This document shows, one piece after another, positions 21,840 through 33,550 of a DNA stretch of 64,000 nt. The notes beneath the pieces are model-generated. The model worked only from the letters and a program-made list of their open reading frames with translations. It was not told where the DNA came from and did no database searches. Position numbers and translations under genes: made by a program. Location: assembly GCA_010909165.1 (NCBI GenBank), contig MU008186.1:496001-560000 (forward strand). The letters run 5' to 3'. Each line of letters opens with the position of its first letter. Position 1 is the first letter of the stretch. This stretch comes from Anthoceros angustus (taxonomy: Eukaryota > Streptophyta > Anthocerotopsida > Anthocerotales > Anthocerotaceae).

Positions 21840-23504
21840 CCAAAGGTTCGTTTTCCTGCGTTTACAGACAGGTACCCCAGAAGTCATTCACATCACTCAC
21901 AGGATGAATATTATTTTCTATAGCAGTGAAGACTTACATGAGGACCGAAGATAGAGAGAAATATTCGGGAATGACATGCCCAAGAACCAGATTAGCATCA
22001 GTGACAGCCAGCTCTCCTCCCTTGCCATAGCACACTGGTCCCGGATGAGCACTGACGGATTCTGGCCCCACCTGTACCAACCTCTTACCAACTTCAGGAG
22101 CTCAGCCCTGCACCTTATGTGCTTTCTCTTGCTTCCTAACACCTAGCATCGTAATACCAAAGATGCACTGCAGGTGCCCTCCGTGCTGGGCACAAAGGAT
22201 GCACCTCAGTACCTTGAAGACTCCTGCCTGAAACTTCAATTTTGAGCCCCCGACCGCTACAACTGTGTTGATATCAAGTTGTGGAGCCTGCATGTGATTT
22301 CCAATTCAAAGAGTTTGTGACTTGTGAAAGAAATTGGATGGCCACAACAATTTTCTGAAATGAGTAATATGAATCTTACTTGAATGATAACACCTGCAGT
22401 TTGAGTTTCAAAGATTTGCGCTCCCGCATACCGACTCACATCCGTGGATGTTCCTCCCATGTCGAAGCCAATCAGCTGTAGAGTACCATGTATGTGAGGA
22501 TATGCTTGAGACAGGGAGATGGACTATTCCTGAGACGTAAGACATACAGGCTGGTCGGTTTCGATGGAATAAGTCATCTGTGCGTAGCCAACTACTCCTC
22601 CTGCAGAACCTGAAAAAACGTGTCGATCTATCTCCATACAAGCCTTAACAAGAAACCTTGGATTTTCTTATGACCGGAAAATCTTTGTTCAGGAGTAAGA
22701 CCTCCATCAGACTGCATAAATAAGATGGCCACTTTGCTAAGTCACCTAACATCGTTCATCACAAGCAAAGCTTTAAGATGTTGGTCACACGACTGATCGA
22801 CAGTTTATTTCCGTTTTCTCAAGAAGCCAATAGTCGCAGGCATAACATGTCAAGAACCTGAGAGGAAGACAGATAGATACTCCTTGATGACTGGGGTAAG
22901 ATCAGCATCCATAGTTGCTGTGAGACCCCTTGGAACAGCTCGAATCATAGGAACCAAAGCTGATGAGATCGACACTTGCTTAAAGCCCAGACCAATAGCC
23001 AGTCTCTCCACCTCCTGCACTGTACACAACATCATGCCCACCTCCTCTTACAAGGCTCCAGTCTCCCTTTGCCAGCAGTTCCTGTTTGGGACAACTGTTC
23101 AGAAACAAGCTATCTTGAACAAGCTCAAATTTCAGCTTCACGATCGAAGTTAATACCAGACGCGTTCTGGCTCACCCGGAGCTGAGCCCCTTAAGCTTTC
23201 TCATCCATAGGCTTTACAATCTCCACCAATTCGCCTGAGACTCCTTTTAAAGTAATAACTCCTTGTACCTGCACTCCAGCCAATGCTAGTTGAACACGTT
23301 CCATCCGCTTCAATCACTTCCTCATATCTGATTCATGTGATTGAATTAGCACCAAAGAAGTGATTTCATCTGTCAATAGCTTTCCAGTTTCTCAAATTAA
23401 TTCAAGACTGAATTTTCGACATACAATGCTGAAGGTTTTGCGACAGTAAGATCAAAAATCTTTGGACGAGCCTGATTTCCAATGAGAAGAAGGTCTTTGA
23501 ATCC
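21840..23504 (-). pseudogene. OXP1: 5-oxoprolinase (hydantoinase A half), partial gene, copy 1
   Basis: Exons on the minus strand match the N-terminal hydantoinase half of eukaryotic 5-oxoprolinase, in correct order. They are GFKDLLLIGNQARPKIFDLT (from 23504), VPRGLTATMDADLTPVIKEY (about 22940-22880), SDGGLTPEQRFSG (about 22710), [18 protein letters not shown] (about 22480), APQLDINTV with GGSKLKFQAG (about 22290-22220) and [20 protein letters not shown] to VTDANLVLG (about 22070-21980), with NEPLDV near 21870. GT-AG junctions are visible between several. By family knowledge the enzyme hydrolyses 5-oxoproline to glutamate with ATP in the glutathione degradation route. The first exons (DRGGTFTDV) and the whole C-terminal half are missing and frameshifts occur, so this is a gene fragment. 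It converges on UMP1. Confidence 0.9.
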
Positions 23505-24179
23505 CTGCCACACGTTCCAATGAGCAAAACAAATCAATTCAACTCACAATCTCCACCGTGAATACACCAAGGTATAAGAGTAAGAAAACCCACTTTGGTG
23601 ACCCACGGAACTGTTTTGGGCTCTGGACCAATTTGCATCCTCCAGTTGGCCTCCAGGAAGCTAAAAGCAGGAGGGCTGGACATGGCACCTCCGGCTTCCA
23701 GGGGCTTCTGGGGAACCATCGCAAGGCGCTAGTTATATCCAAGAATTAGCTGGGTCTAAGGGATTACAGCTCGTTTTCAGATCCTGCTCAATGGTGGCAG
23801 AGTTGTCTGAATAAGGCATGTTCGGATTGATGCTTGCTGCCCCACGAGAGTTGTTTTGATTCTCACTTGGGCTGACGATGGGAGAGATGAGGACCCTGAC
23901 AGTGGCCTTTACAATGCCTGGAGAAGAGGCCTTCCAGGCAGAAGATACTGGAACCTAGGCTATGGTTGAACTGCATACGGAAGCCAGCTCCGGTGACGGT
24001 GAATTCTCGGCTGTAGACTGGGATGAGTACGTCTCCGTGGACTGCCAACGAGAGGTACTGTGCTGTTCTGAATGTTGTTCCAAAACCTGCCACAAGTGCT
24101 GGGATTTATGTGAGAAGGAGAATCAGTGCAATAGTAGTGAGTTTGGAATTCTGCTGTTGCTGGAGACCTGTTAGCTCTA
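23505..24179. other. Unassigned sequence between OXP1 fragment and PPR gene
   Basis: Several overlapping frames on both strands are open (for example minus 23534-23742 and 23863-24093), but none shows a known domain. The expected first exons of 5-oxoprolinase are not here. The identical stretch exists in copy 2. Confidence 0.4.
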
Positions 24180-25840
24180 GGGACTCATGGGAGGTGGAGA
24201 GTTTATGCAAGAAGGGACGGGTAGATGAGGCACTGGGTATTCTGAAGCAAGTGGATGCGTTTTTCAACGGTTGTCTCCACGCGATGCCTTCTCTTGGACA
24301 GCCATTGTCTCAGGCTATAGTAACGCTGGACAATGTCGGGAGGCTCTCTCATGCTATGAGCAGGTGCAACAGGAAGGTGTTCAGCCCAACAACTACACAT
24401 TTGTCAGCTTACTCAAAGCATGCAGCAGGTTAAAGGACCCGTTGGAGGCCAGACGAATGCATGCGGACGATGCTAACCTTGGGCTTGAGTTAGACGTTTT
24501 GTTGGGAGCACTTTGGTCAGCATGTACGCGAAGTGTGGGGCATGGTGGATGGTGAAAGGGCTTTTGATGCCTTGCCTAAACGGAATCTTGTGCCTTGAAA
24601 TGCCGTAATTGCGGCTTATGCTCAACAGGGCCAAGGAGACAAGGCCTTGCAGATTTTTCGGAAAATGCAAGTGGAGGAAGTGAGGGCAGATGCAGCTGTT
24701 CTTCAAGCATGTGGGACCCTGTCCGAAATGGAGAAAAGCGTACTTGTAGGTGGTCAACTGGTGAAGGAGAAGACGCTGGAGCAGGGCAAGAAGATACATA
24801 CTGAAGCTATTCAAGGGGTTTTGGATCAAATGTCTTTGTTGCTAACACTTTGGTAAGTATGCATGCAAAGTGTGGGAGCATTGTGGATGCGCAAAGGTGT
24901 TTGATAGTCTGGTAGAGCGCAATGTAGTGTGGTGGAATGCAACGATTGCAGCCTACGCTCAGCAGGACCAAGGAGAAAAGCCTTTGCCTTGCAGATTTTT
25001 GAACAGAGAAGCAAAGGTGAGGCCAGATACTAGGACCTTCGTCAGCGCTCTTTCAAGCATGTGGTGCCATTGCAGAGAATGAGGACAGCGTTATGGTGCT
25101 TGGGCGAAATGTCAAGGTCGTAACCCTGCAAAAGAGGAGCTAATGGGACTGGTTCTGATGGAGATTTCTTCTTTAACAACAGTCTGGTTAGCCTGTATTC
25201 GAAGTGTGGAAGCATCACAGAGGCACGTCAGGTGTTTGATGCATTGTCCCAGCGCACTGTAGTATCATGGAATGCACTAATTGCAGGCTATGCTGCCCAA
25301 CATGAAGGTGGAAACGCCTTAGAGATCTACCGGTAAATGCAGAAGCAAGGCATCAGGCCTGATGCGCGGACGTTTGTAGGCGCTCTCCAAGCATGTGGCA
25401 TGGTTGCAGACCAGGAGAAGAGTTCTCTGGTGGATGGGCAGTTTGTCCAGGTGGAGTCTTTGCTACAGGCAAAGGTGATACATGCTGAGGTTGTGAGCAT
25501 GCATATATGGCCCTTGAAATGGACATGTTTGTGGGTAACACTCTGGTTAGTAAGTATTCAAAGTGTGGGAGCGTCAAGGATGCAGAAGTACAAGAATTTG
25601 ACAGATTGTCCAAGCGCAATGAGGTGACGTGGACGCTCATGATTGCAGCTTATTCTCAGCAGGATCAAGGCGACAAGGCTCTACAACTGTACATCCAAAT
25701 GCCAGAAGGCGTGAAGCCACAGGAGTCTACATTTGTTTCTTGTCTTGGAAGCTTGTAGCAATACTGGGGCCTTAGAAATTAAACCTGTGTTCGAGTTCAC
25801 CAGCATGTTATTGAGACTGGAGGCATTATTCCGGACTACT
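24180..25840 (+). pseudogene. PPR protein gene (PLS class), frame-broken, copy 1
   Basis: The plus strand encodes a run of P, L and S type pentatricopeptide repeats in changing frames. It starts VESLCKKGRVDEALGILKQV and AFSWTAIVSGYSNAGQCREA, then YTFVSLLKACSRLKDPLEAR, NAVIAAYAQQGQGDKALQIF, TLVSMHAKCG-type and NATIAAYAQQDQGEKAL. SLVSLYSKCGSITEARQVF, NALIAGYAAQHEGGNALEIY, DARTFVGALQACGMVADQEK and YSKCGSVKDAEEVF-type units follow, ending near AAYSQQDQGDKALQLYIQMP. About nine repeat units are visible. Such proteins bind organellar RNA. No DYW editing domain is seen. Internal stops (for example the TAA at about 25334 and TAG at 25756) and at least six frame changes occur. Both copies share them, so either it decayed before the duplication or the same errors affect both. 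Confidence 0.88.
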
Positions 25841-26694
25841 GATCGTTGCCCCACCCTGACGGTCTCTTACCGGAGTGGTCTACATTAGTGCAGCAAGTTA
25901 TCAAGCTGCTGGCGTGCTCGACGCAGGCTCTTCAGACGATATCACAAAATTGTACAGTGCTGGCACTTGAATTGATCGGTGAGTACCTGCCCCATCTGGA
26001 AGTGGCTTCCACGACCGAATTGGTTAATAGGGTGGGAGAGGCGTAGAGGCGTGGTAGCAGCAGCGGAGTAGTAGGCGTACCTGTCCCTTTGGCAAGGGCG
26101 CTTAGCGTGAAGGCTGTCTAAAAGCAACCTCGTGATGTTTGTTGGCTTGCTTCGTGAGCCGAGGTTGCTGCAACGAAAGACGGAGAACGTAAGTAAGCAT
26201 GCCTAATGTAGGCCTGTAGGAGGAAGAGCCACCCATCTTGGACTGTTACTACATACCTCCAAAGGAGACGTGTATTGGTGGTACCGGTGGTGTTCCGGCA
26301 GCTGCAGAAAGCGTTGGCCGTGAGGATGAGGCAGTTCTTGGGATTCTCGCGATCGGGTTCGTGGTCACTGCGCCTCCCAAGCCCTGCCTGCCGGGGCGCC
26401 ACGGCCAAAGGAGAGCCAGGCCAGGGCGACCAATCTCTGTACATCTCACAAACGGCGAATTACAAATGATAGCTTAACATGGATAGCTGGATTACAGCAA
26501 TTGTGCCGTTAGGATCGTTGTGAAGATTGGGGTAGCTTAGGTACACATAAGTTCGCATGAATTTGTTAAACACCAAAATCCCAACCACATGGACAGAGAT
26601 TAGGCAGCACTATCCACATCCTTGAGCACTCTACGGAAATGAGGCAACTCAATTTTCTTCGGTCCATACCATCTATCGCAATCCCTATGTACTT
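25841..26694. other. End of duplication copy 1, no assigned gene
   Basis: Short open frames on both strands with no recognised domain. The matching stretch in copy 2 is 63141-64000. Confidence 0.4.
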
Positions 26695-27543
26695 GGTGGT
26701 TGACCATGAGAGTGCGGAGCTTGAAGAAGAGGGAACCGAGGTGACGTGGTAGGGTGAACCCGGAGGGACTTCCGCGATGCTTCGCCATTTTCCGGCCCAT
26801 CTTGTTGATCCCGTGATAATTGAGGAGTTCTCTGCTTTATCTCGCACATACAAGGGCCACCATCAAGCGCTACCCGCAACAATGCAAGTGTTCTGCATTG
26901 TGGCCCAAAGTCATCTTCGTACAAATCCTAAGCCCAAAAGGCCTTAGGGTTTGCGCCGCACACGCCTACCAAGACATACCACCCAATCACCGGACATCCG
27001 GTGTTTATAGTGATGAGGTAGAGGATTCTGATTGTACCTTGCTCTATGTCGCTCCTCGCTTTTTATTTTAGCTTTAATTTCTCACAGACAACACAGAGGA
27101 AGCGTTGGATCTTGGTATTTTTAATGACCTAAAGTGCCGTATCCACAACTTGCAAAATAGTAACATACATGTGTGGTAATCGCTCTTGCTTGTTGTCTAG
27201 CATACTCAATGTAAATCTCCTCCTTTGTGAATGTATCAGCGTTGAATACTTACCTATTGGGTAGTCTTTCCACATTTCCTTTGAAAACAAATCCATCCAC
27301 ATCACACCGCACCATACAGTAGGAATTTTACCAGTTCGATCGGAAAACCTCGTCCCTTTGTACTCGGGTCCGAGCATTCCAATGGAGTGCCCCAATGCAA
27401 AAACACGGCAAAATTCCCTCACACATACCGAAACCTTTCCATGTGGTAGCTTATTCACCATCCGGTCAACACTTCAAACCCTTCGACCTCCGAGACAAAG
27501 AACTCACTTCGATGTAACGCACACGGTCCATGAAGGTAAATGT
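26695..27543. other. Intergenic, no gene seen
   Basis: Frames at 26566-26924 and 27129-27461 on the minus strand are open but show no family motif. The relation to copy 2 cannot be tested because the window ends. Confidence 0.4.
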
Positions 27544-28060
27544 CTTGTCTTATTAGATGTGTGTGGCTATTTGCCAAGGACTTGATGCACCTCCTCCTCG
27601 TACATAGATGTTAAGCATCATGCGTCATTTCTATAATTTATTCAAGGTCCTACACTAAAAACAGCTTATTTTCTCGAACTTCTATATAAGACATGATGTT
27701 GTGAAGCTCTTGGCCTTTCCTCTAACCTTGTCTTATTACATGTGTGTGTGGCTATTTGCCAAGGACTTGATGCACCTCCTCCTCGTATATAGATGTTAAG
27801 CATCATGTCATCATTTCTATAATTTATTCAAGGTCCTACACTAAAAACAGCTTATTTTCTGTCGAACTTCTATATAAGACATGATGTTGTGAAGCTCTTG
27901 GCCTTTCCTCTAACCTTGTCTTATTACATGTGTGTGGCTATTTGCCAAGGACTTGCTGATGCACCTCCTCCTCGTACATAGATGCTAAGCATCATGCTGT
28001 CATTTTTATAATTTATTGAAGGTCTCACACTAAAAAATAGCCTATTTTCTCACCCATACA
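27544..28060 (+). repeat. Three-unit tandem repeat of about 185 bp
   Basis: Units start CTTGTCTTATTAGATGTGTG-like at 27544, 27727 and 27915, about 183, 188 and 146 bp. Each contains GGCTATTTGCCAAGGACTTG and GCACCTCCTCCTCGTA. Units 1 and 2 are nearly identical. Unit 3 is more diverged and ends early. No coding sense is seen. Confidence 0.9.
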
Positions 28061-28518
28061 AGTTTCTATGTATTTTTTAAGGAGTTTCTAATCTCCTATG
28101 ATCATGAGTTTCCTTGTATCATGAGGTTCTCTTTTCTAATTTTTTATACTAGGATGGGTCATGGATGGTAGAAATCGCTTCACAAATAAAGGCATACACT
28201 TTGACTTGAAAATCATCTTTAATTCTCCAAACCCAGTTAAAATAAACAAATACTATGGACCCACTACAAACTCCTCCTCTCGCAGCAGAGCATCGAGAAG
28301 TGGGAATACGAACGAATTGCAGGGCACTCGATCGGACTTGACTCAAGCCCGAGCCCAGTGGAGTTCCTTACAGGCTTTTGCCATCCGGGACCAGTTATCA
28401 AACACGCATAACGTTAACAATGTTCTAACCTTGTACGCAGCGAATTCAACGCCTCAAGATGAAGGAGTCGACACGGTGGCGGCTCACATCTAAGTTCCAG
28501 CTTGCGAGGCGGCTAGCC

Positions 28519-28740
28519 TCTCGGCTCAACGATGACCGACGCCGCTCAACTCCTAATGAGTCTCCGATTCTTACCAAGATTTCGTCACCATGACGTCGAT
28601 GGCGACCATGCACCGGCTCAATCTTCTCTCGGCTCAACGATGACCGAGCGACGCCGCTCAACTCCTAATGAGTCTCCGATTCTTACCAAGATTTCGTCAC
28701 CTGATCGATGGCGACCCGCACCACCGGCTCAATCTTCTCT
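28519..28740 (+). repeat. 108-bp tandem duplication
   Basis: Units 28519-28626 and 28627-28735 both read TCTCGGCTCAACGATGACCG and then CAACTCCTAATGAGTCTCCG. They differ by short indels. It leads directly into the zinc-knuckle-like region. Confidence 0.88.
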
Positions 28741-28741
28741 C

Positions 28742-28990
28742 GATGGAGGACATCAGCCTCAGATCGCCAGGAGGCCTCACCTGCAGGAGGGTCCAAGCCC
28801 GATGTGCAGAGCGCTTCCACCCGCTTCAAGCCCGGGAGGAATTCAAGGGCAAGGCGAATTTCACCCCTAAAGGTGACTCAACCTCCGCGCCGAGCCGAAT
28901 CGCAATTGGTGCGGAGTCGCCGGCCATTGGGCACGAGTGCCGCAAGAAAGAGGCCGGAGAGCCGCAGCCGACTGCAGCCCAGCTTTGAGC
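28742..28990 (+). pseudogene. Retrotransposon gag remnant with broken zinc knuckle
   Basis: The plus strand reads AREEFKGKANFTPKGDSTSA, then WCGVAGHWAR and, one frame over, ECRKKEAGEP. Together these resemble a CCHC knuckle of the C..CG..GH....C type with a frame break inside it. No neighbouring pol domains are evident, so the element type is undecided. Confidence 0.5.
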
Positions 28991-31360
28991 GACACACGTT
29001 CGCCTTCAATCACATCAACTGGTCTTGCAAATGCTGCTCGCCCCTTAGTCATCGGACGGTGGGCCACCGCCATGTCCCGCCTTTCCTATGCACTTTCTCA
29101 CACAAGACCGCCTCCTCGTGCGCAAAAGTCACCGACTACGTTGCTCGCCAAAACATTGTCCACCTTAATCCTTGCAGATGGTTCTTGGTGGAACACATAA
29201 CCCCAAAATGGACTGCAACTCCAACCCCTCGACTTAGGATTAGCAGGAGCAAGATTTCGCAACCGCCAGAGGCCTCGTTCCACCTCCTCTCCAAACAAAG
29301 GCAATCGGATCTCGTACCACATTTGGTCTCTCCCGCCCACCTGTAACCTCCTTGACCCACTCTGCGAACTCCAAACCAAAATCGACGATGCCATGCACTT
29401 TCTCACCACCCCGCGACTCAAGAACACTCTCCGCCGATGCTCGATTGTGGCATGCGGTGAAACACAACGTTGAAAATACTCCGCGACCCACAGTGGATCT
29501 GTAGGCGCCACCATGTCTTGTACAAACGCTTGATCAAAATAACGGTGACCCTAATTAGTGATGCTTTCACGAGACAGAGCTTCGTGGTACACAACATTGT
29601 TTCGTTAAGCGGCAACGTGTGCAAGTTCCTATTTATCGCCGCAGATGTCACGGTGCAAAGTCTAGAAGCCACGTAATGCAAGAACAAACAAAGGACTAAA
29701 CTCAAATTCCAATGAGCACAGTTCAAGGCTCACAGACAACAAGAAAACAAAATAGTGCCATCACCCAAACAAGTGCAGCGATTTTGCGTGATGGTTGCCG
29801 GCCGACGGCAAGCTTGCAGAAGCCCGTCGTAGCCGAACCATCACGCATTCAACGAAGAGAAACAATTAGGAGGCATGAGGGCAATGCCCTACGCTTTGTC
29901 CACTGAAAGCATAGAATATGAGCCGTTTCTTATAGTCCCTAGGTAGCCAGCCCATTTCCTAGTACCCATTAAGATGATGGCGCTACTAACACGACCCAAA
30001 GTTCTAGCACATCAACATAAATGCTCACATTATATTCTCACATGTTCACATAATGCTCACATGTGAACATAATGCTCACATGTGAACATAAGGTATAATG
30101 TATCATAAGGTTAAGCTATGTATTGTTCACATGTGTACACCGCAAATAGAAAATATATAAGTTGCAAAAATTGAGAACGGAATTGTAAGAAGTGAGGTAT
30201 TGTAGGTAATGGATGCCGAGTGCTTTGAGCGGATGTTGATTCCCTCTGAGTACGGACTCGCTTCCCATTTCTTGGAGTGCAATTGAGATGTTCATATCGC
30301 CGTGCTTCTTATAAAGAGGAAGATTGACGGCTTCTTATGACTGTGAAGATTGACCGCAAGATTGACGGCTTCTTATGACTGGAAGATTGACCGCTTACCT
30401 TAGATTGTAGGAGGTCATGTTTTGACAATCCTCGATTCCTATGCCCATGTCTCTTGCATCCAAGATAGGACTGCCAATCTTGGTAACTCACATTCCTATA
30501 ACTCTTTATTTTGTACAAGAATTATAGGTTCTGGTCATCTCATTTGCAAGAACCTTCCTCATTCTGTTTACCGTTTGGACATTATATATGATATGTAATC
30601 TAAAAAGTACCTATAATTATTCTAACTAATTTTACTTACTCGCTCGAAATCACCCACTTACCTCATGATCCACCTACATATGTGCCAAGGAAACCGCCTT
30701 ATAGGTGCAAAGAAAACCGCATGTCAAGCGGTTTCCTTTGTACATAAATGGATCTTGCTCCCATGTTTCAAATCCAACTGTTCTAGGTTTTGTCATGATG
30801 TGGGGATATGGGCGTACATAGGTAGAAGATGGTAACATGGGGAGTTTGTGTTGCTCTTATAGAAACTCATGGTAATACAAGAACCGAAACTTTTGCGAAG
30901 CTGTAGCCGGTCCCGATCCCAAGTGCTTGAACAAGCGCGTAATGGCTTCATAGATGGCCTTTGCCTTGCATTCCTCAGGCTAAACGTGCTTCTAGTTTTG
31001 AGCTGGCGATCCAGCGGCTTACAACTATGTTATGTTCCTGGAACCAAGACACGGTCGATCGAGCTACCAGTGCAGGGGCGAGGTGCACGCCTTTCATCAT
31101 CGGGCAACACCCTGCCGTTTGTCTGCCTCTATGTCTCACTCTCTGCTAGGATGGAGCTGGCCATTTGGGATGCTTGTGATTGAGGAGACGTGGGGATGAA
31201 GGAACAATTGGAAAGCTCGGTCTGTCAACGAGATCATGGAATTCTGCGCGCATGGGACAAACGCAGTCTGGCGTCAGGCATTCCGTGGAGGAGCTGAGCA
31301 AGCGTGCGTTGCGAGGAAGCACAGCTGAGAGGCACTGTGGAAGCAGTGCAGTTCCTGAAG
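28991..31360. other. Repeat-derived intergenic sequence, no gene seen
   Basis: Open frames on both strands (for example minus 29098-29514) have no recognised domain. Two small repeats stand out. Around 30030-30100, ATGCTCACATGTGAACATA-like units contain the palindrome CACATGTG. At 30321-30398, AAGATTGACGGCTTCTTATG is repeated about 42 bp apart. The rest is AT-rich. Confidence 0.45.
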
Positions 31361-31365
31361 GAGCG

Positions 31366-31500
31366 GGGAAAATGTTCTCCATCTTGTGCTCAAGCGGTGC
31401 ATGGAGGAGAGGGATTTAGGGCTTGGGAGGCGCATTCACGGGCTAGGACACCTTGAGCAACAATGTCTTATTGGCTCGTCTGCATGTCGCCTATGAGTGT
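31366..31500 (+). pseudogene. PPR protein fragment
   Basis: The plus strand reads LVLKRCMEERDLGLGRRIHG at about 31384-31440, preceded by a KERGKC-type turn. This is a typical start of a PLS-class PPR repeat region (LL..C...+.L..G+.+H). Stops follow within about 60 bases. It is a remnant with no neighbours of the same gene, although a second remnant of similar style lies at 39160-39450. Confidence 0.6.
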
Positions 31501-32043
31501 GGAGGGCGTGAAGAACCGAAAGCACTTGCAGCCTGGTGGGAGGACATTAGCAGAAGGCCTTCCGCAAACAAGTATTTGCCCTCTCTCCTATTGCCCTTCT
31601 CGCTACACAATAGCCTGTTGTTGTCTTTCAATGCCAGAAATGGAGAAAGAAGAAGCTTACGAAGATGTAGGAATGTGGGCCGTTCTAAATACTCCATTGT
31701 ATAAACAAGGCTGAAACATCCATCTGGCGTCAGTTTATCCAATTGGTGCTATCCTGTGCAATTTCAACTGGTCCTCTTTAATATCCACTGCCAAGTGTGT
31801 CACTGCTGATTGATCCCGGTTTTTCTTCGCCTAATCTAGGTTCATTTGTCTTGCCTATGACTAGATTTCATGTATTGAAGGGGCCGACTGTGTCCCGTCG
31901 GGTGAGCTTTCTCTAGAACTTGTACCAATTTGGCACCATGGAGAGAAGCTAGAACTGTAGGTCCTGCAGGCTATCGTTGTCACACGGGTGTTTTGGAATA
32001 TGTAGGTGCTTCCTTCCAATTCTGTAGATTCTGTTTCTGCCAA

Positions 32044-32240
32044 TGGCACTTGGCTACAACTTTCAGCTCAACTTGTGCTTATGTTAGCTCTTGGTTTGTC
32101 GTGATAGTGCTATTTCTAAATTTTACAGGCTTCGTCTTGTGGCACTTGGTACAACTTTTAGCTCAATTTGTGCTTATGCTAGCTCTTGCTTTGTAGTGAT
32201 AATGCTCTTTTTCATTATTACAGGCATCGTCTACATGTCT
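32044..32240 (+). repeat. Tandem repeat of an intron-end-like module
   Basis: Two units of about 100 bp (from 32044 and from 32142) share GGCACTTGG.TACAACTTT.AGCTCAA.TTGTGCTTATG and end in a pyrimidine-rich TTACAGGC. That looks like a 3' splice site followed by exon sequence. A third copy lies at 33441-33550. Confidence 0.8.
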
Positions 32241-32277
32241 GGTTTAGCTTCACTACTGAAGGAAATGTATGCTTTGA

Positions 32278-32619
32278 TTGGATGTTGAGTCTTGTGGCGG
32301 CATCTCAACTCTTCTTGCAATCAAGTCCCTCTGGTTGTTAGCAGCAGATATTAAGGTCTGTAAACTTGGAGCAGTGTCTGATCCAGACGACATGCTAGCT
32401 TCCTCTCCTCCCAGCGACCAGTTTCCGTTGTATCAAGAGACCCTATTGCAGAAGTTGCAGACACTACAAGCATCAATCTTGGGCTCAACCCTCCTTGTTC
32501 ACAAATTTGATCAGCAGCGGCTGCCAGGATGGTTGCCAGCGTATTCTCTTCTGCATCTTCGGCTGGGAGACATGCTCATTGAAGGCAAACAGCAGGTCAG
32601 CTCTAAGCAACAGATGTAA
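32278..32619 (+). other. Open frame of unknown function
   Basis: A frame of 113 codons directly after the acceptor-like repeats has a protein-like composition: leucine-rich with LYQETLLQKLQTLQASIL and LPGWLPAYSLLHLRLGDM. I do not recognise the family. With the upstream TTACAG sites it could be an exon of a larger gene or a fragment of one, but no partner exon is identified. Confidence 0.3.
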
Positions 32620-33079
32620 GATGAGCCATACTCTCAGCATTCAGAGGTGCAGCTACCGCGGGCAGCGTGAGTGTGTGCAGCAGCATTGCGGGCTCGGCGC
32701 GCAGCAGCGCGATGTGCGCGGGTGCTGAAGGCCGCCTCCCAGACCCACACGCGCGGGCTGAAGCTCCGGGCGCCATGGCTGTGCACTCGCGTTCCTGAGG
32801 TGTGTATGGCCCCTTTTCGGTTTCGTTTTTTGGTTTCGATCGCCATCGGTTGCCGGAGGAGGACGAAAGAGGGAGCATATGGCAATTATGGGCATTTATG
32901 TAGATGCCCATGTGAGCCTCATGGGCTGCATAGGCACATGGAGGGAATATTCGTCTTTATGATATGCCCGTTTTTGTGTGGGTATATTTCAGAGTATTTA
33001 GTTATCCAGTATAGCCATATTATTTTCTTCGTTAATATGGCTGGCTATTTCGATTCGTTAGCTTAAGTTTTCTTTTGAC

Positions 33080-33440
33080 TAGCATATCATATTTTAAAAG
33101 AATTATATAGTTATATTAGGCTCATTTTCAAGCCTATTTTCGCCCCTACTTCATAGTGAGTGGGAGTAATAAAATATCTTATTAATTAGGGCACTATTCA
33201 TTAGGGCACCTAGAAATATCTTTAGTTAAATACCTAGAATTAATAATTAATTAATATAAATACCTAGAATTAATAATTAATTAATTCATAAGGTTAGAAG
33301 TAGTTAATATACTTTAGTTATTGGTTATGATGGTTACAACCACCTATAACCAACTCTACATTATATACATATGCTTTGTTCATTATAATTAATGCTACAA
33401 ACATCTTTGAGCAAGAGCATGATTCTCATCACTATTTCGA
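33080..33440. repeat. AT-rich dispersed repeat (inverted relative to 16478-16680)
   Basis: Around 33386-33430 the sequence is the reverse complement of that near 16478-16525, sharing AAACATCTTTGAGCAAG. Weaker similarity extends to the ATTAGGGCAC and AATAATTAATTAAT parts. It also contains a 31-bp direct repeat with ACCTAGAATTAATAATTAAT at about 33227-33287. Confidence 0.6.
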
Positions 33441-33550
33441 CTTTTACAGCCTTGCCTAGTGGCACTTGGTACAACATTCAGCTCAATTTGTGCTTATGCT
33501 AGCTCTTGCTTTGTAGTGAGAGTGCTGTTTTTATTTGCAGGCATCGCTAC
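33441..33550 (+). repeat. Third copy of the intron-end-like module
   Basis: Matches 32122-32230, including GTGCTTATGCTAGCTCTTGC and an acceptor-like TTTGCAGGC end. It lies 1.2 kb from the tandem pair. Confidence 0.8.

Larger units (their letters stand above)
19377..26694 (+). repeat. Large segmental duplication, copy 1
   Basis: At least 7.3 kb matches 56705-64000 in the same orientation and order, 37.3 kb away. Homology starts abruptly at CGCATTTGCC in both copies, and unrelated sequence lies to the left. The right boundary of the homology is not known because the second copy reaches the window end. Differences are few substitutions plus many small indels. It carries UMP1, part of a 5-oxoprolinase gene, an OSB-like fragment and a PPR gene. 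Confidence 0.95.

Noticed and set aside
27544-28060. CRISPR-like repeat array
   Set aside because: The units are 185 bp, contiguous with no spacers, and the genome is eukaryotic.
28708-29346. 212-codon plus-strand frame
   Set aside because: Low-complexity basic sequence in the wrong frame relative to the zinc-knuckle words. It has no domain of its own.
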